From positions 294,210-358,209 of the forward strand of contig JASUTR010000244.1 in the NCBI GenBank assembly GCA_035048495.1: 64,000 bases of DNA. Direction: 5' to 3'. The stretch is from Euptelea pleiosperma. Its lineage: Eukaryota; Streptophyta; Magnoliopsida; Ranunculales; Eupteleaceae. Of this stretch, positions 49,641 to 63,600 are shown one piece after another. Under the pieces are notes generated by a model. That model did no database searches and had not been told where the DNA came from. It saw only the letters and a program-made list of their open reading frames with translations. Position 1 is the stretch's first letter. Each line of letters opens with the position of its first letter. The position numbers and the translations under genes were made by a program.

Positions 49641-52600
49641 GAAGCCAATAAGTTGTGACTTTTTCGCAATCGGACCTCGTAATTGGACTCAAACTCTTCC
49701 ATTACTATTGTTTCAACACATTTGAAGTGTTGGAACAAGATTCGGGGCAGTCGAAACAAGTTAGCTCAATCCGGGCGTCAATTTCTTTAAATGGACTCAG
49801 TTTGTGTGTTACATTCTGAAGCCTATAACTTGTGACTTTTTCGCAACCGGACATCGTAATTAGACTCGAATTCTTCCATTACTATTGTTTCAACATATTT
49901 GAAGTGTTGGAACAAGATTCGGTGCAGTCGAAGCAAGTTAGCTCCATCCGTGCGTCAATGTGTTTAATTGGACTCAGTTTGTGTGTTACATTCCGAAGCC
50001 TATAACTAGTGACTTTTTCGCAACCGGACCTCATAATTGGACTCAAACTCTTCCATTACTATTGTTTTAACACATTTGAATGTTGGAACAAGATTCGGGA
50101 CAGTCGAAACATGTTAGCTCCATTCGTGCGTCAACGTCTCAAATTGGATTCAGTTTGTGTTTTACGTTCCGAAGCCTATAACTTGTGACTTTTTCGCAAC
50201 CGGACCTCGTAATTGGACTCGAACTCTTCTATTACTATTGTTTCAACACATTTGAAGTGTTGGAACAAGATTCGTGACAGTCGAAACAAGTTCGGTCCAT
50301 CCGTGCGTCAACGTCTCAAAATGGACTCAGTTTGTGTGTTACATTCCGAAGCCTATAAATTGTGACTTTGTCGCAACCGACCTCATAATTTTACTCAAAC
50401 TATTTCATTACTATTGTTTCAAAACATTTGAAGTGTTGGAACAAGATTCGAGACAGTCGAAACAAATTAGCTCCATCCGTGCGTCAACGTCACAAATTGA
50501 ACTCAGTTTGTGAGTTACATTCCGAAGCCTATAACTTGTGACATTTTCGCAACTGGACCTCGTAATTGGACTCAAACTCTTCCATTACTATTGTTTCAAC
50601 ACATTTAAAGTGTTGGAACAAGATTCGGGACAGTCGAAACAAGTTAGCTCCATCCGTGCGTCAACGTCTCAAATTGGACACAGTTTGTGAGTTACATTCC
50701 GAAGCCTATAACTTGTGACTTTTTCGCAATCGGACCTCGTAATTCGACTCAAACTCTTCCATTACTATTGTTTCAACACATTTAAAGTGTTGGAACAAGA
50801 TTCGGGACAGTCGAAACAAGTTAGCTCCATCCGTGCGTCAACGTCTAAAATTGGACTCAGTTTGTGTGTTACATTCAGAAGCCTATAACTTGTGACTTTT
50901 TCGCAACCGGACCTCATAATTGGACTCAAACTCTTCCATTACTATGGTTCAACACATTTGAAGTGTTGAAACAAGATTCGGGACAGTCGAAACAAGTTAG
51001 CTCCATCCGGGCGTCAATTTCTTTAATTGGACTCAGTTTGTGTGTTACATTCAGAAGCCTATAAGTTGTGACTTTTTCGCAACCGGACCTCGTAATTGGA
51101 CTCATACTCTTCCATTACTATTGTTTCAACACATTTGAAGTGTTGGAACAAGATTAGGAGCAGTCGAAGCAAGTTGGCTCCATCCGTGCGTCAATGTCAT
51201 TAATTGGACTCAGTTTGTGTGTTACATTCAGAAGCCTATAACTTGTGACTTTTTCGTAATCGGACCTCGTAATTGGACTCAAACTCTTCCATTACTATTG
51301 TTTCAAAACATTTGAAGTGTTGGAACAAGATTCGTGACAGTCGAAACAAGTTAGGTCCATCCGTGGGTCAACGTCTCAAAATGGACTCAGTTTGTGTGTT
51401 ACATTCCGAAGCCTATAAATTGTGACTTTGTCGCAACCGGACCTCATAATTTTACTCAAACTCTTTCATTACTATTGTTTCAAAACATTTGAAGTGTTGG
51501 AACAAGATTCGAGACAGTCGAAACAAATTAGCTCCATCCCTGCGTCAACGTCACAAATTGGACTCAGTTTGTGAGTTACATTCCGAAGCCTATAACTTGT
51601 GACTTTTTCGCAACTGGACCTCGTAATTGGACTCAAACTCTTCCATTACTATTGTTTCAACACATTTAAAGTGTTGGAACAAGATTCGGGACAGTCGAAA
51701 CAAGTTAGCTCCATCCGTGCGTCAATGTCATTAATTGGACTCAGTTTGTGATTTACATTCTGAAGCCTATAACTTGTGACTTTTTTGCAACCGGACCTCA
51801 TAATTGGAATCAAACTCTTCCATTACTATTGTTTCAACACATTTGAAGTGTTGAAACAAGATTCGGGACAGTCGAAACATGTTAACTCCATCCGTGCGTC
51901 GACGTCTCAAATTGGACTCAGTTTGTATGTTACATTCCGAAGCCTATAACTTGTGACTTTTTCGCAACCGGACCTCGTAATTGGAACAAGATTCGGGACA
52001 GTCGAAACAAGTTAGCTCCATCCGTGCGTCAACGTCTCAAATTGGACTCAGTTTGTGTGTTACATTCAGAAGCCAATAAGTTGTGACTTTTTCGCAATCG
52101 GACCTCGTAATTGGACTCAAACTCTTCCATTACTGTTGTTTCAACACATTTGAAGTGTTGGAACAAGATTCTGGGCAGTCGAAACAAGTTAGCTCAATCC
52201 GGGCGTCAATTTCTTTAATTGGACTCAGTTTGTGTGTTACATTCTGAAGCCTATAACTTGTGACTTTTTCGCAACCGGACATCGTAATTAGACTCGAATT
52301 CTTCTATTACTATTGTTTCAACATATTTGAAGTGTTGGAACAAGATTCGGGGCAGTCGAAGCAAGTTAGCTCCATCCGTGCGTCAATGTGTTTAATTGGA
52401 CTCAGTTTGTGTGTTACATTCCGAAGCCTATAACTAGTGACTTTTTCGCAACCGGACCTCATAATTGGACTCAAACTCTTCCATTACTATTGTTTTAACA
52501 CATTTGAATGTTGGAACAAGATTCGGGACAGTCGAAACATGTTAGCTCCATTCGTGCGTCAACGTCTCAAATTGGATTCAGTTTGTGTTTTACATTCCGA

Positions 52601-55600
52601 AGCCTATAACTTGTGACTTTTTCGCAACCGGACCTCGTAATTGGACTCAAACTCTTCTATTACTATTGTTTCAACACATTTGAAGTGTTGGAACAAGATT
52701 CGTGACAGTCGAAACAAGTTAGGTCCATCCGTGCGTCAACGTCTCAAAATGGACTCAGTTTGTGTGTTACATTCCGAAGCCTATAAAATGTGACTTTGTC
52801 GCAACCGGACCTCATAATTTTACTCAAACTCTTTCATTACTATTGTTTCAAAACATTTGAAGTGTTGGAACAAGATTCGAGACAGTCGAAACAAATTAGC
52901 TCCATCCGTGCGTCAACGTCACAAATTGAACTCAGTTTGTGAGTTACATTCCGAAGCCTATAACTTGTGACTTTTTCGCAACTGGACCTCGTAATTGGAC
53001 TCAAACTCTTCCATTACTATTGTTTCAACACATTTAAAGTGTTGGAACAAGATTCGGGACAGTCGAAACAAGTTAGCTCCATCCGTGCGTCAACGTCTAA
53101 AATTGGACTCAGTTTGTGTGTTACATTCAGAAGCCTATAACTTGTGACTTTTTCACAACCGGACCTCATAATTGGACTCAAACTCTTCCATTACTATGTT
53201 TCAACACATTTGAAGTGTTGAAACAAGATTCGGGACAGTCGAAACATGTTAGCTCCATCCGTGCGTCAACGCCTCAAATTGGACTCAGTTTGTGTGTTAC
53301 ATTCAGAAGCCTATAAGTTGTGACTTTTTCGCAACCGGACCTCGTAATTGGACTCATACTCTTCCATTACTATTGTTTCAACACATTTGAAGTGTTGGAA
53401 CAAGATTAGGAGCAGTCGAAGCAAGCTGGCTCCATCCGTGCGTCAATGTCATTAATTGGACTAAGTTTGTGTGTTACATTCAGAAGCCTATAACTTGTAA
53501 CTTTTTCGCAATCGGACCTCGTAATTGGACTCATACTCTTCCATTACTATTGTTTCAACACATTTGAAGTGTTGGAACAAGATTAGGAGCAGTCGAAGCA
53601 AGTTGGCTCCATCCGTGCGTCAATGTCATTAATTGGACTCAGTTTGTGTGTTACATTCAGAAGCCTATAACTTGTGACTTTTTCGCAATCGGACCTCGTA
53701 ATTGGACTCAAACTATTCCATTACTATTGTTTCAACACATTTGAAGTGTTGGAACAAGATTCGTGACAGTCGAAACAAGTTAGGTCCATCCGTGCGTCAA
53801 CGTCTCAAAATGGACTCAGTTTGTGTGTTACATTGCGAAGCCTATAAATTGTGACTTTGTCGCAACCGGACCTCTTAATTTTACTCAAACTCTTTCATTA
53901 CTATTGTTTCAAAACATTTAAAGTGTTGGAACAAGATTCGAGACAGTCGAAACAAATTAGCTCCATCCGTGCGTCAACGTCACAAATTGAACTTAGTTTG
54001 TGAGTTACATTCCGAAGCCTATAACTTGTGACTTTTTCGCAACTGGACCTCGTAATTGGACTCAAACTCTTCCATTACTATTGTTTCAACACATTTAAAG
54101 TGTTGGAACAAGATTCGGGACAGTCAAAACAAGTTAGCTCCATCCGTGCGTCAACGTCTCAAATTGGACTCAGTTTGTGAGTTACATTCCGAAGCCTATA
54201 ACTTGTGACTTTTTCGCAACCGGACCTCGTAATTGGACTCAAACTCTTCCATTACTATTGTTTCAACACATTTGAAGTGTTGGAACAAGATTCCTGACAG
54301 TCGAAACAAGTTAGGTCCATCCGTGCGTCAACGTCTCAAAATGGACTCAGTTTGTGTGTTACATTCCGAAGCCTATAAATTGTGACTTTGTCGGAACCGG
54401 ACCTCATAATTTTACTCAAACTCTTTCATTACTATTGTTTCAAAACATTTGAAGTGTTGGAACAAGATTCGAGACAGTCGAAACAAATTAGCTCCATCCG
54501 TGCATCAACGTCACAAATTGGACTCAGTTTGTGAGTTACATTCCGAAGCCTATAACTTGTGACTTTTTCGCAACTGGACCTCGTAATTGGACTCAAACTC
54601 TTCCATTACTATTGTTTCAACACATTTAAAGTGTTGGAACAAGATTCGGGACAGTCGAAACAAGTTAGCTCCATCCGTGCGTCAACGTCTCAAATTGGAC
54701 TCAGTTTGTGAGTTACATTCCGAAGCCTATAACTTGTGACTTTTTCGCAACCGGACCTCGTAATTGAACTCAAACTCTTCCATTACTATTGTTTCAACAC
54801 ATTTGAAGTGTTGGAACAAGATTCGTGACAGTCGAAACAAGTTAGGTCCATCCGTGCGTCAACGTCTCAAAATGGACTCAGTTTGTGTGTTACATTCCGA
54901 AGCCTATAAATTGTGACTTTGTCGCAACCGGACCTCATAATTTTACTCAAACTCTTTCATTACTATTGTTTCAAAACATTTGAAGTGTTGGAACAAGATT
55001 CGAGACAGTCGAAACAAATTAGCTCCATCCGTGCGTCAACGTCACAAATTGGACTCAGTTTGTGAGTTACATTCCGAAGCCTATAACTTGTGACTTTTTC
55101 GCAACTGGACCTCGTAATTGGACTCAAACTCTTCCATTACTATTGTTTCAACACATTTAAAGTTTTGGAACAAGATTCGGGACAGTCGAAACAAGTTAGC
55201 TCCATCCGTGCGTCAATGTCATTAATTGGACTCAATTTGTGATTTACATTCTGAAGCCTATAACTTGTGACTTTTTTGCAACCGGACCTCATAATTGGAC
55301 TCAAACTCTTACATTACTATTGTTTCAACACATTTGAAGTGTTGAAACAAGATTCGGGACAGTCGAAACATGTTAACTCCATCCGTGCGTCGACGTCTCA
55401 AATTGGACTCAGTTTGTGTGTTACATTCCGAAGCCTATAACTTGTGACTTTTTCGCAACCGGACCTCGTAATTGGAACAAGATTTGGGGCAGTCGAAACA
55501 AGTTAGCTCAATCCGGGTGTCAATTTCTTTAATTGGACTTAGTTTGTGTGTTACATTCAGAAGCCTATAAGTTGTGACTTTTTCGCAACCGGACCTCATA

Positions 55601-57623
55601 ATTGGACTCAAACTCTTTCATTACTATGTTTCAACACATTTGAAGTGTTGAAACAAGATTCGGGACAGTCGAAACCTGTTAGCTCCATCCGTGCGTCAAC
55701 GTCACAAATTGAACTCAGTTTTTAAGTTACATTCCGAAGCCTATAACTTGTGACTTTTTCGCAACCGGACCTCGTAATTGGACTCAAACTCTTCCATTAC
55801 TATTGTTTCAACACATTTGAAGTGTTGGAACAAGATTCGTGACAGTCGAAACAAGTTAGGTCCATCCGTGCGTCAACGTCTCAAAATGGACTCAGTTTGT
55901 GTGTTACATTCCGAAGCCTATAAATTGTGACTTTGTCGCAACCGGACCTCATAATTTTACTCAAACTCTTTCATTACTATTGTTTCAAAACATTTGAAGT
56001 GTTGGAACAAGATTCGAGACAGTCGAAACAAATTAGCTCCATCCGTGCGTCAACGTCACAAATTGGACTCAATTTGTGAGTTACATTCCGAAGCCTATAA
56101 CTTGTGACTTTTTCGCAACTGGACCTCGTAATTGGACTCAAACTCTTCCATTACTATTGTTTCAACACATTTAAAGTGTTGGAACAAGATTCGGGACAGT
56201 CGAAACAAGTTAGCTCCATCCGTGCGTCAACGTCTCAAATTGGACACAGTTTGTGAGTTACATTCCGAAGCCTATAACTTGTGACTTTTTCGCAATCGGA
56301 CCTCGTAATTGGACTCAAACTCTTCCATTACTATTGTTTCAACACATTTAAAGTGTTGGAACAAGATTCGGGACAGTCGAAACAAGTTAGCTCCATCCGT
56401 GCGTCAACGTCTAAAATTGGACTCAGTTTGTGTGTTACATTCAGAAGCCTATAACTTGTGACTTTTTCGCAACCGGACCTCATAATTGGACTCAAACTCT
56501 TCCATAAGTATGTTTCAACACATTTGAAGTGTTGAAACAAGATTCGGGACAGTCGAAACATGTTAGCTCCATCCGTGCGTCAACGCCTCAAATTGGACTC
56601 AGTTTGTGTGTTACATTCAGAAGCCTATAAGTTGTGACTTTTTCGCAACCGGACCTCGTAATTGGACTCATACTCTTCCATTACTATTGTTTCAACACAT
56701 TTGAAGTGTTGGAACAAGATTAGGAGCAGTCGAAGCAAGTTGGCTCCATCCGTGCGTCAACGTCACAAATTGAACTCAGTTTGTGAGTTACATTCCGAAG
56801 CCTATAACTTGTGACTTTTTCGCAACCGGACCTCGTAATTGGACTCAAACTCTTCCATTACTATTGTTTCAACACATTTTAAGTGTTGGAACAAGATTCG
56901 TGACAGTCGAAACAAGTTAGGTCCATCCGTGCGTCAACGTCTCAAAATGGACTCAGTTTGTGTGTTACATTCCGAAGCCTATAAATTGTGACTTTGTCGC
57001 AACCGGACCTCATAATTTTACTCAAACTCTTTCATTACTATTGTTTCAAAACATTTGAAGTGTTGGAACAAGATTCGAGACAGTCGAAACAAATTAGCAA
57101 CATCCGTGCGTCAACGTCACAAATTGAACTCAGTTTGTGAGTTACATTCCGAAGCCTATAACTTGTGACTTTTTCGCAACTGGACCTCGTAATTGGACTC
57201 AAACTCTTCCATTACTATTGTTTCAACACATTTAAAGTGTTGGAACAAGATTCGGGACAGTCGAAACAAGTTAGCTCCATCCGTGCGTCAATGTCATTAA
57301 TTGGACTCAGTTTGTGATTTACATTCTGAAGCCTATAACTTGTGACTTTTTTGCAACTGGACCTCATAATTGGAATCAAACTCTTCCATTACTATTGTTT
57401 CAACACATTTGAAGTGTTGAAACAAGATTCGGGACAGTCGAAATATGTTAACTCCATCCGTGCGTCGACGTCTCAAATTGGACTCAGTTTGTATGTTACA
57501 TTCCGAAGCCTATAACTTGTGACTTTTTCGCAACCGGACCTCGTAATTGGAACAAGATTCGGGACAGTCGAAACAAGTTAGCTCCATCCGTGCGTCAACG
57601 TCTCAAATTGGACTCAGTTTGTG
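49630..57623 (+). repeat. 7,994-bp higher-order unit, copy 1
   Basis: Sequence from about 49630 recurs at +7,994 bp. Paired landmarks: GTTCGGTCCATCC (a rare variant) near 50290 and 58284; the 130-bp markers at 51979 and 59973; TTACTGTTGTTTC near 52133 and 60127; CCATCCCTGCG near 51534 and 59528. The unit contains 46 monomers split 20, 12 and 14 by the markers. Differences between copies are scattered single bases. Confidence 0.8.
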
Positions 57624-60600
57624 TGTTACATTCAGAAGCCAATAAGTTATGACTTTTTCGCAATCGGACCTCGTAATTGGACTCAAACTCTTCCATTACT
57701 ATTGTTTCAACACATTTGAAGTGTTGGAACAAGATTCGGGGCAGTCGAAACAAGTTAGCTCAATCCGGGCGTCAATTTCTTTAAATGGACTCAGTTTGTG
57801 TGTTACATTCTGAAGCCTATAACTTGTGACTTTTTCGCAACCGGACATCGTAATTAGACTCGAATTCTTCCATTACTATTGTTTCAACATATTTGAAGTG
57901 TTGGAACAAGATTCGGGGCAGTCGAAGCAAGTTAGCTCCATCCGTGCGTCAATGTGTTTAATTGGACTCAGTTTGTGTGTTACATTCCGAAGCCTATAAC
58001 TAGTGACTTTTTCGCAACCGGACCTCATAATTGGACTCAAACTCTTCCATTACTATTGTTTTAACACATTTGAATGTTGGAACAAGATTCGGGACAGTCG
58101 AAACATGTTAGCTCCATTCGTGCGTCAACGTCTCAAATTGGATTCAGTTTGTGTTTTACGTTCCGAAGCCTATAACTTGTGACTTTTTCGCAACCGGACC
58201 TCGTAATTGGACTCAAACTCTTCTATTACTATTGTTTCAACACATTTGAAGTGTTGGAACAAGATTCGTGACAGTCGAAACAAGTTCGGTCCATCCGTGC
58301 GTCAACGTCTCAAAATGGACTCAGTTTGTGTGTTACATTCCGAAGCCTATAAATTGTGACTTTGTCGCAACCGACCTCATAATTTTACTCAAACTATTTC
58401 ATTACTATTGTTTCAAAACATTTGAAGTGTTGGAACAAGATTCGAGACAGTCGAAACAAATTAGCTCCATCCGTGCGTCAACGTCACAAATTGAACTCAG
58501 TTTGTGAGTTACATTCCGAAGCCTATAACTTGTGACATTTTCGCAACTGGACCTCGTAATTGGACTCAAACTCTTCCATTACTATTGTTTCAACACATTT
58601 AAAGTGTTGGAACAAGATTCGGGACAGTCGAAACAAGTTAGCTCCATCCGTGCGTCAACGTCTCAAATTGGACACAGTTTGTGAGTTACATTCCGAAGCC
58701 TATAACTTGTGACTTTTTCGCAATCGGACCTCGTAATTCGACTCAAACTCTTCCATTACTATTGTTTCAACACATTTAAAGTGTTGGAACAAGATTCGGG
58801 ACAGTCGAAACAAGTTAGCTCCATCCGTGCGTCAACGTCTAAAATTGGACTCAGTTTGTGTGTTACATTCAGAAGCCTATAACTTGTGACTTTTTCGCAA
58901 CCGGACCTCATAATTGGACTCAAACTCTTCCATTACTATGGTTCAACACATTTGAAGTGTTGAAACAAGATTCGGGACAGTCGAAACAAGTTAGCTCAAT
59001 CCGGGCGTCAATTTCTTTAATTGGACTCAGTTTGTGTGTTACATTCAGAAGCCTATAAGTTGTGACTTTTTCGTAACCGGACCTCGTAATTGGACTCATA
59101 CTCTTCCATTACTATTGTTTCAACACATTTGAAGTGTTGGAACAAGATTAGGAGCAGTCGAAGCAAGTTGGCTCCATCCGTGCGTCAATGTCATTAATTG
59201 GACTCAGTTTGTGTGTTACATTCAGAAGCCTATAACTTGTGACTTTTTCGTAATCGGACCTCGTAATTGGACTCAAACTCTTCCATTACTATTGTTTCAA
59301 AACATTTGAAGTGTTGGAACAAGATTCGTGACAGTCGAAACAAGTTAGGTCCATCCGTGGGTCAACGTCTCAAAATGGACTCAGTTTGTGTGTTACATTC
59401 CGAAGCCTATAAATTGTGACTTTGTCGCAACCGGACCTCATAATTTTACTCAAACTCTTTCATTACTATTGTTTCAAAACATTTGAAGTGTTGGAACAAG
59501 ATTCGAGACAGTCGAAACAAATTAGCTCCATCCCTGCGTCAACGTCACAAATTGGACTCAGTTTGTGAGTTACATTCCGAAGCCTATAACTTGCGACTTT
59601 TTCGCAACTGGACCTCGTAATTGGACTCAAACTCTTCCATTACTATTGTTTCAACACATTTAAAGTGTTGGAACAAGATTCGGGACAGTCGAAACAAGTT
59701 AGCTCCATCCGTGCGTCAATGTCATTAATTGGACTCAGTTTGTGATTTACATTCTGAAGCCTATAACTTGTGACTTTTTTGCAACCGGACCTCATAATTG
59801 GAATCAAACTCTTCCATTACTATTGTTTCAACACATTTGAAGTGTTGAAACAAGATTCGGGACAGTCGAAACATGTTAACTCCATCCGTGCGTCGACGTC
59901 TCAAATTGGACTCAGTTTGTATGTTACATTCCGAAGCCTATAACTTGTGACTTTTTCGCAACCGGACCTCGTAATTGGAACAAGATTCGGGACAGTCGAA
60001 ACAAGTTAGCTCCATCCGTGCGTCAACGTCTCAAATTGGACTCAGTTTGTGTGTTACATTCAGAAGCCAATAAGTTGTGACTTTTTCGCAATCGGACCTC
60101 GTAATTGGACTCAAACTCTTCCATTACTGTTGTTTCAACACATTTGAAGTGTTGGAACAAGATTCTGGGCAGTCGAAACAAGTTAGCTCAATCCGGGCGT
60201 CAATTTCTTTAATTGGACTCAGTTTGTGTGTTACATTCTGAAGCCTATAACTTGTGACTTTTTCGCAACCGGACATCGTAATTAGACTCGAATTCTTCTA
60301 TTACTATTGTTTCAACATATTTGAAGTGTTGGAACAAGATTCGGGGCAGTCGAAGCAAGTTAGCTCCATCCGTGCGTCAATGTGTTTAATTGGACTCAGT
60401 TTGTGTGTTACATTCCGAAGCCTATAACTAGTGACTTTTTCGCAACCGGACCTCATAATTGGACTCAAACTCTTCCATTACTATTGTTTTAACACATTTG
60501 AATGTTGGAACAAGATTCGGGACAGTCGAAACATGTTAGCTCCATTCGTGCGTCAACGTCTCAAATTGGATTCAGTTTGTGTTTTACATTCCGAAGCCTA

Positions 60601-63600
60601 TAACTTGTGACTTTTTCGCAACCGGACCTCGTAATTGGACTCAAACTCTTCTATTACTATTGTTTCAACACATTTGAAGTGTTGGAACAAGATTCGTGAC
60701 AGTCGAAACAAGTTAGGTCCATCCGTGCGTCAACGTCTCAAAATGGACTCAGTTTGTGTGTTACATTCCGAAGCCTATAAAATGTGACTTTGTCGCAACC
60801 GGACCTCATAATTTTACTCAAACTCTTTCATTACTATTGTTTCAAAACATTTGAAGTGTTGGAACAAGATTCGAGACAGTCGAAACAAATTAGCTCCATC
60901 CGTGCGTCAACGTCACAAATTGAACTCAGTTTGTGAGTTACATTCCGAAGCCTATAACTTGTGACTTTTTCGCAACTGGACCTCGTAATTGGACTCAAAC
61001 TCTTCCATTACTATTGTTTCAACACATTTAAAGTGTTGGAACAAGATTCGGGACAGTCGAAACAAGTTAGCTCCATCCGTGCGTCAACGTCTAAAATTGG
61101 ACTCAGTTTGTGTGTTACATTCAGAAGCCTATAACTTGTGACTTTTTCACAACCGGACCTCATAATTGGACTCAAACTCTTCCATTACTATGTTTCAACA
61201 CATTTGAAGTGTTGAAACAAGATTCGGGACAGTCGAAACATGTTAGCTCCATCCGTGCGTCAACGCCTCAAATTGGACTCAGTTTGTGTGTTACATTCAG
61301 AAGCCTATAAGTTGTGACTTTTTCGCAACCGGACCTCGTAATTGGACTCATACTCTTCCATTACTATTGTTTCAACACATTTGAAGTGTTGGAACAAGAT
61401 TAGGAGCAGTCGAAGCAAGCTGGCTCCATCCGTGCGTCAATGTCATTAATTGGACTAAGTTTGTGTGTTACATTCAGAAGCCTATAACTTGTAACTTTTT
61501 CGCAATCGGACCTCGTAATTGGACTCATACTCTTCCATTACTATTGTTTCAACACATTTGAAGTGTTGGAACAAGATTAGGAGCAGTCGAAGCAAGTTGG
61601 CTCCATCCGTGCGTCAATGTCATTAATTGGACTCAGTTTGTGTGTTACATTCAGAAGCCTATAACTTGTGACTTTTTCGCAATCGGACCTCGTAATTGGA
61701 CTCAAAACTATTCCATTACTATTGTTTCAACACATTTGAAGTGTTGGAACAAGATTCGTGACAGTCGAAACAAGTTAGGTCCATCCGTGCGTCAACGTCT
61801 CAAAATGGACTCAGTTTGTGTGTTACATTGCGAAGCCTAATAAATTGTGACTTTGTCGCAACCGGACCTCTTAATTTTACTCAAACTCTTTCATTACTAT
61901 TGTTTCAAAACATTTAAAGTGTTGGAACAAGATTCGAGACAGTCGAAACAAATTAGCTCCATCCGTGCGTCAACGTCACAAATTGAACTTAGTTTGTGAG
62001 TTACATTCCGAAGCCTATAACTTGTGACTTTTTCGCAACTGGACCTCGTAATTGGACTCAAACTCTTCCATTACTATTGTTTCAACACATTTAAAGTGTT
62101 GGAACAAGATTCGGGACAGTCAAAACAAGTTAGCTCCATCCGTGCGTCAACGTCTCAAATTGGACTCAGTTTGTGAGTTACATTCCGAAGCCTATAACTT
62201 GTGACTTTTTCGCAACCGGACCTCGTAATTGGACTCAAACTCTTCCATTACTATTGTTTCAACACATTTGAAGTGTTGGAACAAGATTCCTGACAGTCGA
62301 AACAAGTTAGGTCCATCCGTGCGTCAACGTCTCAAAATGGACCCAGTTTGTGTGTTACATTCCGAAGCCTATAAATTGTGACTTTGTCGGAACCGGACCT
62401 CATAATTTTACTCAAACTCTTTCATTACTATTGTTTCAAAACATTTGAAGTGTTGGAACAAGATTCGAGACAGTCGAAACAAATTAGCTCCATCCGTGCA
62501 TCAACGTCACAAATTGGACTCAGTTTGTGAGTTACATTCGAAGCCTATAACTTGTGACTTTTTCGCAACTGGACCTCGTAATTGGACTCAAACTCTTCCA
62601 TTACTATTGTTTCAACACATTTAAAGTGTTGGAACAAGATTCGGGACAGTCGAAACAAGTTAGCTCCATCCGTGCGTCCACGTCTCAAATTGGACTCAGT
62701 TTGTGTGTTACATTCCGAAGCCTATAACTTGTGACTTTTTCGCAACCGGACCTCGTAATTGAACTCAAACTCTTCCATTACTATTGTTTCAACACATTTG
62801 AAGTGTTGGAACAAGATTCGTGACAGTCGAAACAAGTTAGGTCCATCCGTGCGTCAACGTCTCAAAATGGACTCAGTTTGTGTGTTACATTCCGAAGCCT
62901 ATAAATTGTGACTTTGTCGCAACCGGGACCTCATAATTTTACTCAAACTCTTTCATTACTATTGTTTCAAAACATTTGAAGTGTTGGAACAAGATTCGAG
63001 ACAGTCGAAACAAATTAGCTCCATCCGTGCGTCAACGTCACAAATTGGACTCAGTTTGTGAGTTACATTCCGAAGCCTATAACTTGTGACTTTTTCGCAA
63101 CTGGACCTCGTAATTGGACTCAAACTCTTCCATTACTATTGTTCAACACATTTAAAGTTTTGGAACAAGATTCGGGACAGTCGAAACAAGTTAGCTCCAT
63201 CCGTGCGTCAATGTCATTAATTGGACTCAATTTGTGATTTACATTCTGAAGCCTATAACTTGTGACTTTTTTGCAACCGGACCTCATAATTGGACTCAAA
63301 CTCTTACATTACTATTGTTTTCAAACACATTTGAAGTGTTGAAACAAGATTCGGGACAGTCGAAACATGTTAACTCCATCCGTGCGTCGACGTCTCAAAT
63401 TGGACTCAGTTTGTGTGTTACATTCCGAAGCCTATAACTTGTGACTTTTTCGCAACCGGACCTCGTAATTGGACAAGATTTGGGGCAGTCGTAACAAGTT
63501 AGCTCAATCCGGGGTGTCAATTTCTTTAATTGGACTTAGTTTGTGTGTTACATTCAGAAGCCAATAATTGTGACTTTTCGCAACCGGACCTCATAATTGG

